Assembly (NCBI GenBank): GCA_934196725.1 | Contig: CAKPWR010000049.1 | Span: forward strand, 1-20,610 | Source: an uncultured Prevotella sp. | GTDB taxonomy: Bacteria > Bacteroidota > Bacteroidia > Bacteroidales > Bacteroidaceae | Reading direction: 5' to 3' | DNA: 20,610 nucleotides | In this document: piece after piece, positions 6,956 to 14,294 of the stretch | Numbering within the stretch: the stretch's first letter is position 1 | Layout: the number at the start of each line of letters is the position of its first letter | The notes under the pieces: generated by a model | The model's database searches: none | Told to the model about the DNA's origin: nothing | What the model saw: the letters and a program-made list of their open reading frames with translations, nothing else | Translations under genes and position numbers: made by a program

Positions 6956-7984
6956 TTACTGCAAAGCCTGGATGGTATGAGCCAGACCATCCTTTAATAA
7001 TGTATTCGGCTTCCAGCCCAGAGCTTCCAACTTATCCGTAGCAAAAACAGCCTTGGTGATAGGAGTGGTATTGCCATGACTGGCATCATCTGGAATATCA
7101 AAGACCACTTTTCTACCAGCCAAATCAGCAACAGTTTCTGCCAAGGTCCTGATGCTGACATTCGACTCCTCATTGGCTATATTATACGCCTCACCGTTCC
7201 CACCTTTCAGCAGGATATAAAGCAGCGCCATCGCACAATCCACCACATAAGTCCACGAACGGAACGCCTCTCCCTTACTCTTCAGCACGATATCCTCGCC
7301 ACGCAATACATTGCGGATAAACTGGGCATAAACACGATTATCGCTCTCTGTAAAGAACGGACCGTAGATATGGCTCGGACGGGCGATGGACACCTCGATG
7401 CCATATTGATGGGCATAGCAGATACAAAGCGTCTCAGAAGCACGCTTTGCCGAAGGATAACACGCCCTCACCGTAGTAGGATCGATATACCCGCTATAGC
7501 TTTCTTCAAAGACACGACCGTCGCCCTCGCCATAGACTTCTCCGGAAGATACATAGACCAACTTCTTCAACCCGTGCTGCAGTCCAAAACGCAGCAGATT
7601 ATCCACACCGAAGATATTAGATTTCATCACTCCCACCGGATCCTCGCTATAGAGCTGTGGACAGGCACCGCCGGCAGCATCCACGATATAATCGAAACAG
7701 ATATCCACCGAGAAGGGAGCCGTAACATCAAAAGGAAGGAAATGATAATGTCCGGAATCAAGATACGCCGAAAAGCGCCTGTTAGCCCGCTCTTCGTTAC
7801 GTCCCGCAGCATAAACCTGATAATCCAGTTCCTCATGCTGCATCAGCATATCTACCAGACAGCCACCTATCAATCCAGTAGCGCCCAGCACCAGGATATT
7901 CTTGCCCGAAAGCTGCTGCCATGGCAGCTCAAACGCAGCCAAAGCCGCCTTTACATCTTCATTATATAGATTAGCCTGTTTCAT
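6956..7984 (-). CDS. NAD-dependent epimerase/dehydratase (extended SDR)
   Basis: This soluble enzyme of 342 residues has an extended short-chain dehydrogenase/reductase fold. The Rossmann nucleotide-binding loop is GATGLIGG (34-41). The catalytic set is Ser146/Ser147 in YVSSGEVYGEG, with Tyr176 and Lys180 in YPSAKRASE. RSWTYVVDCA (242-251) is the substrate-side signature seen in UDP- and dTDP-sugar epimerases, dehydratases and decarboxylases. It is the last gene of a leftward unit after the IspD-like gene (56-base gap), so it may act on a CDP-linked or other nucleotide-linked sugar, or make the alditol phosphate that is then activated. The exact reaction is not deducible. All catalytic residues are intact. 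Confidence 0.88.
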   Translation of the reverse strand: MKQANLYNEDVKAALAAFELPWQQLSGKNILVLGATGLIGGCLVDMLMQHEELDYQVYAAGRNEERANRRFSAYLDSGHYHFLPFDVTAPFSVDICFDYIVDAAGGACPQLYSEDPVGVMKSNIFGVDNLLRFGLQHGLKKLVYVSSGEVYGEGDGRVFEESYSGYIDPTTVRACYPSAKRASETLCICYAHQYGIEVSIARPSHIYGPFFTESDNRVYAQFIRNVLRGEDIVLKSKGEAFRSWTYVVDCAMALLYILLKGGNGEAYNIANEESNVSIRTLAETVADLAGRKVVFDIPDDASHGNTTPITKAVFATDKLEALGWKPNTLLKDGLAHTIQALQ

Positions 7985-8040
7985 CCTACTATCTGTTTCT
8001 TTCTATTATCTATTCAATTTATATCAGTAGAGCCTATTAT

Positions 8041-8760
8041 CTACTTCAGCCACTCATCCTTGGTGGTATGCTTCAATGCCTTAAACAGCTCCACATCCTC
8101 CGTCTGGGTAAGCTTCAGTCCGTTTTTCTCTGATCCCATCACCAGGTGCTGGTTATCCACTCCCAGCTCAGCCATCAAGGTACAGGATGCCACCGTGCCG
8201 TCAATCCCCTTGGCATCAGCCTCGGCATGCGCCTTCAGCAAAGTGCCGAGAGGATAGGTATGAGGAGTCTGGGTGCGAACCAGTCGCTCGCGTGGGATGT
8301 CGATATTCTTCACACAGTCATCCACCTTCTGCATGATAGCCTCCTTGCAGATCATACCCGTAATGGCATAACCATACTTTCTGCACTTCTCGATATTCTC
8401 GGTAATGATGCGCTCTGCCACCAGCGGACGCACACCATCGTGTACCAATATGATATCATCCTCTGCACATCCGGCATCGCGCAAGCCCCACAAACCATTG
8501 CGGATGGAGTGCTGGTTACTGTCACCACCCTCGAAGATCCACTTCAGCTTGGTGATGTTAAACTGGTTGGCATACGCCTGCAACACCACTTCCCATCCCT
8601 TGAGGCACACCACGCAGATAGCGTCTATCTGGGGATGGCTCTGGAAAGCCTGCATGGTATAGATGATAACAGGTATGTTATCAATCGTCATAAATTGCTT
8701 TGGGATATCCTGTCCCATACGGTTACCTACACCACCTGCAGTTAATAAAGCAATATTCAT
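8041..8760 (-). CDS. IspD/TarI-family cytidylyltransferase
   Basis: This 239-residue enzyme transfers CMP from CTP to an alditol phosphate: methylerythritol 4-phosphate in IspD, ribitol 5-phosphate in TarI. Visible motifs are TAGGVGNRMG (7-16) for CTP binding with Lys21, VHDGVRP (106-112), RTQTPHTYPL (162-171) and GLKLTQTED (214-222) with the conserved Lys216. Length fits both subfamilies. The setting, between a glycosyltransferase (12 bases upstream) and an epimerase in a flippase-led unit and near licD, favours a role in glycan synthesis, that is a TarI-like enzyme making a CDP-polyol. However, ispF in the same window shows the organism uses the methylerythritol route, so a housekeeping IspD role or a double role is possible. 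I give no gene symbol for that reason. Confidence 0.85.
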   Translation of the reverse strand: MNIALLTAGGVGNRMGQDIPKQFMTIDNIPVIIYTMQAFQSHPQIDAICVVCLKGWEVVLQAYANQFNITKLKWIFEGGDSNQHSIRNGLWGLRDAGCAEDDIILVHDGVRPLVAERIITENIEKCRKYGYAITGMICKEAIMQKVDDCVKNIDIPRERLVRTQTPHTYPLGTLLKAHAEADAKGIDGTVASCTLMAELGVDNQHLVMGSEKNGLKLTQTEDVELFKALKHTTKDEWLK

Positions 8761-8772
8761 AAAGTTCGTATT

Positions 8773-9732
8773 TTAAGATTGTCTATTATATTGAATGTTA
8801 TTATATGAGAAGATCAACGGATAGCAGAAGGCACGTATCTTTGCCATCAAGCCCCGCTGATGCTTGCTGTAGTATATCCTGTCACCATGCTTCAGACAGA
8901 GGAAGCAGAGGCAGAAGAGTGCCAGCAGATTGTGATGCAGCATGTAATAGCTCATGCGATGTGCCAAGGCAAACTTCGGCTCCCGGGTATGCTCATATAT
9001 ATAGGTATAGAGCATCTGCCAGTTGGGCTGCTGCTGCAATCTGCGATAATTGGCGATACCATAGAGGTAAGGCTGATAGGTAGGGTGGGCATCCACCTTC
9101 TTGCCTGCCTGCTTCAATTCCTCATGACAGGCAGAAGCCAGATTCGTGCGATGCCAGTTCAGCGGTTCATCTACCATCACGATACCGCCATTCAACTGGG
9201 CGCAGATGGCAAGACTCCAATCGTACATGATGTTCGGCAGCCAGTATTCACTGGTCTGGATAAACTCCCTGCGGAGCAGCATGGTATGTCCGGCAAATCC
9301 GCAGAAGAGCAGCGCCTCCAGGCTGTACTGAGGATTCACAAGATGCGTATGCTCCCTGTCGGCACCACGCAGATGGGTAGAAAAACAGATATCATGATTG
9401 CCGATGGCAGCCACCTGCTTCTCTATCTTGGTAGGAAACCAGACATCATCCTGATCGCTGAAAGCCACAAAATCGCCCGTAGCCTTCATCGCTGCCGACT
9501 TGAAGTTCTGATTGAATCCCAGGTTACTGGCATTGCGCGAGAAATGTATGATAGGATACTTCTCGGCATAGGCTGTGCAAATCGCCACCGTATCATCCGT
9601 AGAACCATCATCCTGGATGATGATTTCCTTCAGGGGATAGGTCTGCGAGAGTATGGAATCCAACTGCTCCCGGATATATTCGGCACCATTGTAGGTGCCC
9701 ATGATGATTGAAACTGTCTTATCTGTATTCAT
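8773..9732 (-). CDS. Glycosyltransferase family 2
   Basis: This 319-residue protein has a GT-A domain in its N-terminal two thirds. Features are VSIIMGTYNGAEYIREQLDSI (7-27), the nucleotide-sugar motif IIQDDGSTDDT (38-48) and the metal-binding motif FSDQDDVW (91-98). The SDQDDVW form is common in rhamnosyl- and related transferases of O-antigen loci. The C-terminal third has a hydrophobic stretch (HHNLLALFCLCFLCLKHG) that may touch the membrane, then a basic tail. It likely adds one sugar to an undecaprenyl-linked repeat unit in the cytosol. Its stop lies 84 bases downstream of nothing but a spacer from wzx, and its product is followed by the IspD-like gene after 12 bases, so the three are probably co-transcribed. 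Confidence 0.9.
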   Translation of the reverse strand: MNTDKTVSIIMGTYNGAEYIREQLDSILSQTYPLKEIIIQDDGSTDDTVAICTAYAEKYPIIHFSRNASNLGFNQNFKSAAMKATGDFVAFSDQDDVWFPTKIEKQVAAIGNHDICFSTHLRGADREHTHLVNPQYSLEALLFCGFAGHTMLLRREFIQTSEYWLPNIMYDWSLAICAQLNGGIVMVDEPLNWHRTNLASACHEELKQAGKKVDAHPTYQPYLYGIANYRRLQQQPNWQMLYTYIYEHTREPKFALAHRMSYYMLHHNLLALFCLCFLCLKHGDRIYYSKHQRGLMAKIRAFCYPLIFSYNNIQYNRQS

Positions 9733-9816
9733 CCTTCATTCTGATTATTTCTGCAAATTTCAACTTTTTCTGCTTATCGCTGATTTTTCAGCTTGATTCA
9801 TCTGAACCCGTCAAGG

Positions 9817-11262
9817 TTACTTCTTTCCCATTTTCTTCTTCACGAAAGTCATACACTCCTTCAGGATGGCGGCACCGGCAATACGCATCACCAGATAGTA
9901 CAGCACCACAGCCATCAGGATGCGGCAAAGCAGGAGCAGCCACAGATTGTGGATAGACTGCGTGGCGAAATAGGTAGCCGCCATCACCGCCAGGGCTGCC
10001 AGCGCAAACGGCAGGATATCCTTCAGGAACATCCATACCCGATAGCCTATCAGGCGACGGGAGAAATACTGCCATACGAAGAGCCAGATGATGTTCAGCA
10101 GCACGTAGGCGATGACCATCGTGCGGATGCCCCAATGCCATATCAGAATCATCGTCAGAATCTGAACCACACCCAGGGCAAAGGTCACTCCAAAATAGGT
10201 ACCCGACTTGCCGTTGCTCACCACCAGACTCGACATGAGCTGGCTCATCGGAATGATGGCACCACTCACGCAGAGTATCTGCAGCAGGAAGGCACTCGCC
10301 AGCCATTTTTCGGTGATAGCCAGGACAATGAACTCCCTAGCCACCATTCCAAATCCCAGCATCAGCGGGAAGGAGATGAATGCCGTGAAGCGGATCAGCT
10401 TGCGCAAGGCTTCCAACTGGCGTCCCGGCTGTTCACGGAGATCTACCAGCACCGGCTGAGCCACCGAATCCACCATTCCCTGTATCACGCTGTAAGCCTT
10501 GAAATTCCACTGTGAAGCCTGGTTGTAGTTACCCGTATCATGCGCCGTAAAGTAATGACCCAGCAGGATATTCAGCACATTGTTGTTGATATGGGTGGTG
10601 ATGGTGGAAGCCAGCAGCTTGCAACTGAACTTGAACATCCTGCGGATAGGTTCGAAATCGAACCGCAGACTCGGGCGCCACGGAGAATAATGCCAGAACA
10701 GCGCCGTATTCACGATGCTGTAAACAATGGTCTGGGTGGCCAAAGCCCAATAAGACATGCCGCAAAACGCCATAATCACTCCTACCACACTCGAAAAGAG
10801 CGTGGCGATGATGCCCGACTGCGCCCTCTGCTTCACCATCATGTGCTTGAAGAGATAAGCCGACTGAGCCGTACAGAGGCTGGAGAATAACAGTGAAAGG
10901 AATGCATACCGGCAAAGAGGAACCAGTGCCGGAGTATGATAATAGCCCGCTATCAGAGGGGCACAGAGAAAAAGTACCAGGTATAGAAAACCGCCTACAG
11001 AGATATTAAACCAGAATACGGAGTTATAGTCATTATCTGTAGGTTCCTTGATATTCGTGATAGCCGTAATGAAGCCCGAATTCTGCAGAGCATTGGCTAT
11101 CAGAGAAAAAACAGTAATCATGGCAATCATACCATAATCGCTTGGCGACAACAGTCTGCCCAGGACGATGCCGAATACCAAACCGATAACCTGCATCGCC
11201 CCATTGTTCATAGCTCCCCAAAAGAGCCCCTTTGCTGTTTTTTCCTTTAATGTTTCTGCCAT
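9817..11262 (-). CDS. Wzx-type oligosaccharide flippase (MOP superfamily)
   Basis: This 481-residue inner-membrane protein has 12-14 hydrophobic segments. It begins with the family pattern KTAKGLFWGAMNNGAMQVIGLVF and the segment VLGRLLSPSDYGMIAM (residues 34-49), characteristic of WzxC-like exporters in the MOP superfamily. Such proteins turn lipid-linked oligosaccharides from the cytosolic to the periplasmic face. It is the first gene of a leftward unit (wzx, GT2, IspD-like, epimerase) with its own -7 box at 11282-11289. A start at 11262 places the ATG about 20 bases from that box, and the intervening leader is A-rich. No Wzy polymerase is visible nearby, so polymerisation either happens elsewhere or the exported unit is not polymerised. 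No sign of truncation. Confidence 0.92.
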   Translation of the reverse strand: MAETLKEKTAKGLFWGAMNNGAMQVIGLVFGIVLGRLLSPSDYGMIAMITVFSLIANALQNSGFITAITNIKEPTDNDYNSVFWFNISVGGFLYLVLFLCAPLIAGYYHTPALVPLCRYAFLSLLFSSLCTAQSAYLFKHMMVKQRAQSGIIATLFSSVVGVIMAFCGMSYWALATQTIVYSIVNTALFWHYSPWRPSLRFDFEPIRRMFKFSCKLLASTITTHINNNVLNILLGHYFTAHDTGNYNQASQWNFKAYSVIQGMVDSVAQPVLVDLREQPGRQLEALRKLIRFTAFISFPLMLGFGMVAREFIVLAITEKWLASAFLLQILCVSGAIIPMSQLMSSLVVSNGKSGTYFGVTFALGVVQILTMILIWHWGIRTMVIAYVLLNIIWLFVWQYFSRRLIGYRVWMFLKDILPFALAALAVMAATYFATQSIHNLWLLLLCRILMAVVLYYLVMRIAGAAILKECMTFVKKKMGKK

Positions 11263-11281
11263 TTATTTCTTAATTTTGCTG

Positions 11282-11289
11282 CAAAGATA
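11282..11289 (-). promoter_or_regulatory. -7 element of the wzx unit
   Basis: Complement of 11282-11289 reads TATCTTTG, followed by GCAGC, a typical Bacteroidetes -7 box about 20 bases before the wzx ATG. At the -33 distance there is only a weak match (TGT). It lies directly downstream of the terminator at 11323-11363, so wzx is probably uncoupled from the units further upstream. Confidence 0.7.
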
Positions 11290-11322
11290 CAATAAAAACT
11301 GCAAACAGACATGCATTTCCAT

Positions 11323-11363
11323 AAAAAAAGAAAGCACTAGTCATCACGACTGGTGCTTTCTTT
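11323..11363 (-). terminator. Intrinsic terminator before wzx
   Basis: The arms 11327-11342 and 11348-11363 form 16 pairs with one G-U, around a 5-base loop. Read leftward the stem is followed by a run of T (complement of 11323-11329). It ends whatever starts at the promoter near 11578 or reads through from the GT2 gene ending at 11768. Confidence 0.88.
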
Positions 11364-11573
11364 CCTAAAATATGAATCAAGTAATCTTCTCACCTGATAT
11401 ATTTTATATACCTATTGAACTTAAACAAACCGAAACTTACGGTTCAAAAATACCAAATTAAATATCAATCCTAGATAACACTAAACTTAAATTTCTTATG
11501 AAAAAATATCTTGAGTGTTAGTAACATTAACTTTTGTCACCACACTATGATGTCGACTTGTTTTATTATTTCG
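11323..11573 (-). ncRNA. Candidate small RNA or leader A
   Basis: A leftward -7 box at 11578-11585 and the terminator at 11323-11363 bound about 250 AT-rich bases with no convincing gene. The longest early frame, ATG at 11527 to TAG at 11471, encodes only 18 residues and has no supporting features. A small stem-loop, AACCG/CGGTT, lies near 11431-11443. The same layout recurs at 13984-14162, and the parts just before the two terminators look alike (AGGTGAGAAGATTACTTGATT here, AGGTCGTGAGACTATCTTTG there). An RNA is inferred from these signals only. This covers most of the 505-base gap between wzx and the GT2 gene; the remainder, 11645-11767, shows only a 10-base inverted repeat. Confidence 0.45.
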
Positions 11574-11577
11574 ATTG

Positions 11578-11585
11578 CAAAGATA
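11578..11585 (-). promoter_or_regulatory. -7 element of candidate RNA A
   Basis: Complement reads TATCTTTG followed by CAATCG, a good TAnnTTTG match. No TTG stands at the -33 distance; instead the position is occupied by the tandem repeat at 11601-11644, so activation by a bound protein is possible. Confidence 0.55.
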
Positions 11586-11600
11586 GGGGAAAAAAATGAT

Positions 11601-11644
11601 AAATAGGGGGTAAATACTGTTTAAATAGGAGGAAAAACTGTTTT
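11601..11644. repeat. Two 22-base tandem repeats upstream of a promoter
   Basis: AAATAGGGGGTAAATACTG starts at 11601 and AAATAGGAGGAAAAACTG at 11623; with one base gap the two copies match at most positions, and both run on into TTT. The 22-base period is about two helical turns, and the pair occupies roughly the -25 to -70 zone of the leftward promoter at 11578. GGGGGTAAAT (11606-11615) is also the exact reverse complement of 11685-11694. Confidence 0.6.
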
Positions 11645-11767
11645 GTCACACAAGAAAAGCAACAACAAATACTACCACCTCAAAATTTACCCCCTTCTCC
11701 TAATTACTCCATAATATATGGGATAACCAAGGAAAATCAACACCCTTTTAACCAAAAATGCATAATT

Positions 11768-12544
11768 TCACCTTTTTAGAAGGCTACGCACAACAAAACA
11801 CACATGCATCCAAAGGGTTGTCACTATTCCATAGTGGGTTTTCATTACACGGAAGCGTTCTTTCAAGGATTCCTGATGGTATTGGCTAGTCATACCACCA
11901 TCCAGAAAATTGGTTATCACAGCATTCACATTGCGAAGAGGCAATTGCTTGCGTGCAGACTCCTTCATGATACGGATGCACCAATCAACATCTGCCGAAT
12001 ACCGATAATTCAAATCGTAATGTACCTGCTTAGCGATATCGGTACGGGCATAGAAAGACTGATGACACACCAACATACCCCATTTAAATGAACGCCAAGA
12101 CAGCTTTTTAGGAGGAGCAAGTCTGCGATGGCGCAGGAATCTTCCCTCCATATTCACGATATCGGTATCGCCGTAAAGAACACCCGGCAGATTTTCCCCT
12201 TCACCCACACAACCTTCTACCAACTCCAAGGTGTCATCTGAAGGAAATACATCACCGGCATTCATAAACACCAGATAATCGCCTGTTGCCAGATCAATGC
12301 TTTTGTTCATCGCATCATAGAGCCCCTTGTCAGGTTCCGAAACCACCACAATCTGATGAGCATTCTCGCCCGCTTCAGCCTTGTGCTGATAGGTTCTTAC
12401 CATTGACAGGGTCTTATCCTTAGATCCACCATCCATGATGATATGCTCAATATTACAATACGTCTGGCGCTGGATACTGTCTAATGTACGCTGCAATACG
12501 GATGCCGCATTGTAGGTACAGGTAACAACTGTAAATTTTATCAT
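11768..12544 (-). CDS. Glycosyltransferase family 2 (WcaA-like)
   Basis: This 258-residue, single-domain GT-A enzyme has no signal peptide. Motifs in order are FTVVTCTYNAASVLQRTLDSI (4-24), IIMDGGSKDKT (35-45) for the nucleotide, SEPDKGLYDAMNKS (69-82), a hallmark of the WcaA-like group, and VFMNAGDVF (92-100) where NAGD takes the place of the DxD metal site. The C-terminus ends in a short hydrophobic and basic tail (CFVVRSLLKR) that may contact the membrane. Its ATG overlaps the stop of the upstream GT4 gene by four bases (ATGA), indicating translational coupling, so the two probably add successive sugars to the same acceptor. The sugars cannot be named. Confidence 0.92.
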   Translation of the reverse strand: MIKFTVVTCTYNAASVLQRTLDSIQRQTYCNIEHIIMDGGSKDKTLSMVRTYQHKAEAGENAHQIVVVSEPDKGLYDAMNKSIDLATGDYLVFMNAGDVFPSDDTLELVEGCVGEGENLPGVLYGDTDIVNMEGRFLRHRRLAPPKKLSWRSFKWGMLVCHQSFYARTDIAKQVHYDLNYRYSADVDWCIRIMKESARKQLPLRNVNAVITNFLDGGMTSQYHQESLKERFRVMKTHYGIVTTLWMHVCFVVRSLLKR

Positions 12545-13815
12545 ATACGGTAGTGTTTGAAAGCCATCGCCTGGTTATACACCTCTATATATTGTAAAGC
12601 AACAGCATGTTGTGAATAATTGTGCATCACCTTCTGGAGGCATGCGGTCTTGATGTTCTCCTGGTCTGCCTCGAACAGAATCCAGTGAATGCCGGCAGCC
12701 AGATCCTTGGCATCCCGGTAGTTGGCTACATAGCCATTCTTGCGATGATCTATCATCTCCGGAATGCCTCCTACCTTGAAACCTACACTAGGCACCCCAC
12801 AAGCCATGGATTCCATGATGGTATTCGGAAGATTCTCCGACAATGAAGGCAAGACAAAAACGTCGGCGGCGTTATAGATGTCAACAATACGCTTATCCTC
12901 GCTCACATAACCCAGAGAAATCGTTTGGAAAGGCAGTTTCCCCTCGAAATCCTCGCCATGACCGCCCAGGATAGCAACACAGGTCTCATCTCTCATCTCC
13001 GGATAGGTCTCGCTCATCAGCTGACAGGCTTCTATCAGATAACCCATTCCCTTGTAAGGATTGGTTGCCTTTTGGGCTATGAACAATATGATGTGCTTGT
13101 CCTCAGGAAGAAGGGTACGTAAGCGTGCCTCCTTCTTGTCCTCCGGACGGTAGAGATGCGTATCTATCGGATTCGGAATGGTTTCTATTCTCTGACCGGC
13201 AAGAAGTCCACTGAGCTTTGCCTCGGAAGCCAGCCAGCGGCTGCAGGTTACGAAAGAAATGCTTCCGGCACTATATACTTTCTGTTTTTTCTTCCAAATA
13301 CGAGCCGACAGATCATTCTTGCCTCCTCCCTGAGGCAGGTACTTGCAGTTGCCGCATCCGTTATTATAATGATGACACCCCAGGGTGAGGTGGCAGATGG
13401 AAGAAGCAGGCCAGATGTCGTGCATGGTCCAGACTACCGGCTTACCGCTATTCATGATTTTCCTGATGCCTTTCAGCGACAACATACCCTGATTCACCCA
13501 GTGCAGATGAATCACGTCAGCCTCCTTGAATTCGGGCAGAGAAGTGATGTCATGACCGGCATTGGCTATATCTAGGGCAAAGAGATTCTTTTTGGAAAAA
13601 TGCAAATGCCAGAAAATGCACCAGCGCTCCCAAAGGAAACTCCACTGTGACTTCAGCGAACGGGACAATCCCACAACCGTAATATCCTCGCTCACCTTAT
13701 CGCGCACCAACATCTTGGCCTTAACACCATTGTTGTTAAGGGCATCCATCAGGCGATTGGCAGCAACAGCTGCTCCACCAGCCTTCTCACTTGTATTTAC
13801 TATGAGTACTCGCAT
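12541..13815 (-). CDS. Glycosyltransferase family 4 (WcaC-like)
   Basis: This 424-residue, two-domain GT-B enzyme is retaining by family. The N-terminal domain starts MRVLIVNTSEKAGGAAVAA with the acceptor-side glycine loop, then VIHLHWVNQG (101-110) and WTMHDIWPASSICH (129-142). Four cysteines, 141, 147, 154 and 157, form a possible metal-binding cluster seen in the WcaC-like group. The donor-binding C-terminal domain shows KATNPYKGMGYLIEA (249-263) and the E-x7-E motif with Glu327 and Glu335 in SLSENLPNTIMESMACG. It likely transfers a nucleotide-activated sugar in the cytosol to a lipid-linked chain. It leads a two-gene unit with the overlapping GT2 gene and has the best promoter match in the window 22 bases upstream. 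Confidence 0.93.
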   Translation of the reverse strand: MRVLIVNTSEKAGGAAVAANRLMDALNNNGVKAKMLVRDKVSEDITVVGLSRSLKSQWSFLWERWCIFWHLHFSKKNLFALDIANAGHDITSLPEFKEADVIHLHWVNQGMLSLKGIRKIMNSGKPVVWTMHDIWPASSICHLTLGCHHYNNGCGNCKYLPQGGGKNDLSARIWKKKQKVYSAGSISFVTCSRWLASEAKLSGLLAGQRIETIPNPIDTHLYRPEDKKEARLRTLLPEDKHIILFIAQKATNPYKGMGYLIEACQLMSETYPEMRDETCVAILGGHGEDFEGKLPFQTISLGYVSEDKRIVDIYNAADVFVLPSLSENLPNTIMESMACGVPSVGFKVGGIPEMIDHRKNGYVANYRDAKDLAAGIHWILFEADQENIKTACLQKVMHNYSQHAVALQYIEVYNQAMAFKHYRI

Positions 13816-13836
13816 TGCTTATATATTTAACGATTG

Positions 13837-13866
13837 CAAAGGTAACGAAAAAAAATGTCCGAACAA
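13837..13866 (-). promoter_or_regulatory. Consensus promoter of the GT4-GT2 unit
   Basis: Read leftward: TTG (complement of 13864-13866), exactly 19 bases, TACCTTTG (complement of 13837-13844). Full match to the Bacteroidetes consensus. The leader to the ATG at 13815 is about 15 bases. Confidence 0.85.
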
Positions 13867-13983
13867 AAGAAAAAAAAGTTTTTCTTATGGAATGCATAAA
13901 AAAACTCCCACATTTAGCATTCGCTACCCCGAGTAATTAACTCAAGTTTCGCATGTAAGCTCCACACGCCCAAAAAGTATCAT

Positions 13984-14020
13984 AAAAAACATGCCACAAC
14001 TCTCAACGAGCTGTGGCATG
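13984..14020 (-). terminator. Intrinsic terminator of candidate RNA B
   Basis: CATGCCACAACTC (13990-14002) pairs with GAGCTGTGGCATG (14008-14020): 13 pairs with one G-U, 5-base loop. Read leftward it is followed by six T (complement of 13984-13989). It lies 170 bases upstream of the GT4 start. Confidence 0.88.
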
Positions 14021-14162
14021 CAATATGTTTAACTTTAAAAATCTAATCAAAGATAGTCTCACGACCTTCATCAATTATCTGTTAAACAATCTACCTTAAA
14101 ACCTAATAACTAAAAACCTAAATCTATTACTACTAACCTAAACAATCTATTAACCTTTTGAC
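13984..14162 (-). ncRNA. Candidate small RNA or leader B
   Basis: About 180 bases between a good leftward promoter (14167-14197) and a strong terminator. The 5' half is rich in repeated TTTAGGT/TTAGGTT motifs, the 3' half has GGTCGTGAGACTATC before the terminator. No gene fits: frames are short and run into the terminator stem. The layout repeats that of candidate A, also upstream of a leftward glycan unit. It could be a free small RNA, or a terminated leader whose readthrough would reach the GT4-GT2 unit. It fills most of the 479-base gap 13816-14294; the stretch 13867-13983 shows nothing beyond short chance palindromes. Confidence 0.5.
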
Positions 14163-14166
14163 GCTG

Positions 14167-14197
14167 CAAAGATACAACGATTTTTTCTATCTACCAA
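14167..14197 (-). promoter_or_regulatory. Promoter of candidate RNA B
   Basis: Read leftward: TTG (complement of 14195-14197), 20 bases, TATCTTTG (complement of 14167-14174), then CAGCG. Both elements and spacing fit. No protein gene starts within 350 bases downstream, which is why an RNA is proposed. Confidence 0.75.
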
Positions 14198-14233
14198 ATA
14201 TTTTATCAATAAAATACTCTTTTTTTGAATATT

Positions 14234-14270
14234 TTTTGATTTACATCAAGCAAATAAGACTAAATCAAAA
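14234..14270 (-). terminator. Possible terminator after ispF
   Basis: TTTTGATTTA (14234-14243) and TAAATCAAAA (14261-14270) are exact reverse complements around a 17-base loop, 24 bases beyond the ispF stop. The stem is AT-rich and the following bases on the leftward strand are not a T-run, so termination would be weak. Confidence 0.35.
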
Positions 14271-14294
14271 GTTCTTAACAGCTTTTGAGTGTAA

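Noticed and set aside
7076..7969. Long rightward open frame of 297 codons
   Set aside because: Antisense to the epimerase gene, whose catalytic motifs are all intact; no recognisable protein in this frame.
8860..9711. Long rightward open frame of 283 codons
   Set aside because: Antisense to the GT2 gene with its DDGSTDDT and SDQDD motifs; no domain visible.
9793..10515. Rightward open frame of 240 codons
   Set aside because: Antisense to wzx; composition dominated by His and Gln, as expected for the complement of a membrane protein.
11471..11527. 18-codon leftward reading frame inside candidate RNA A
   Set aside because: Too short, AT-rich and without supporting context; kept only as a note.
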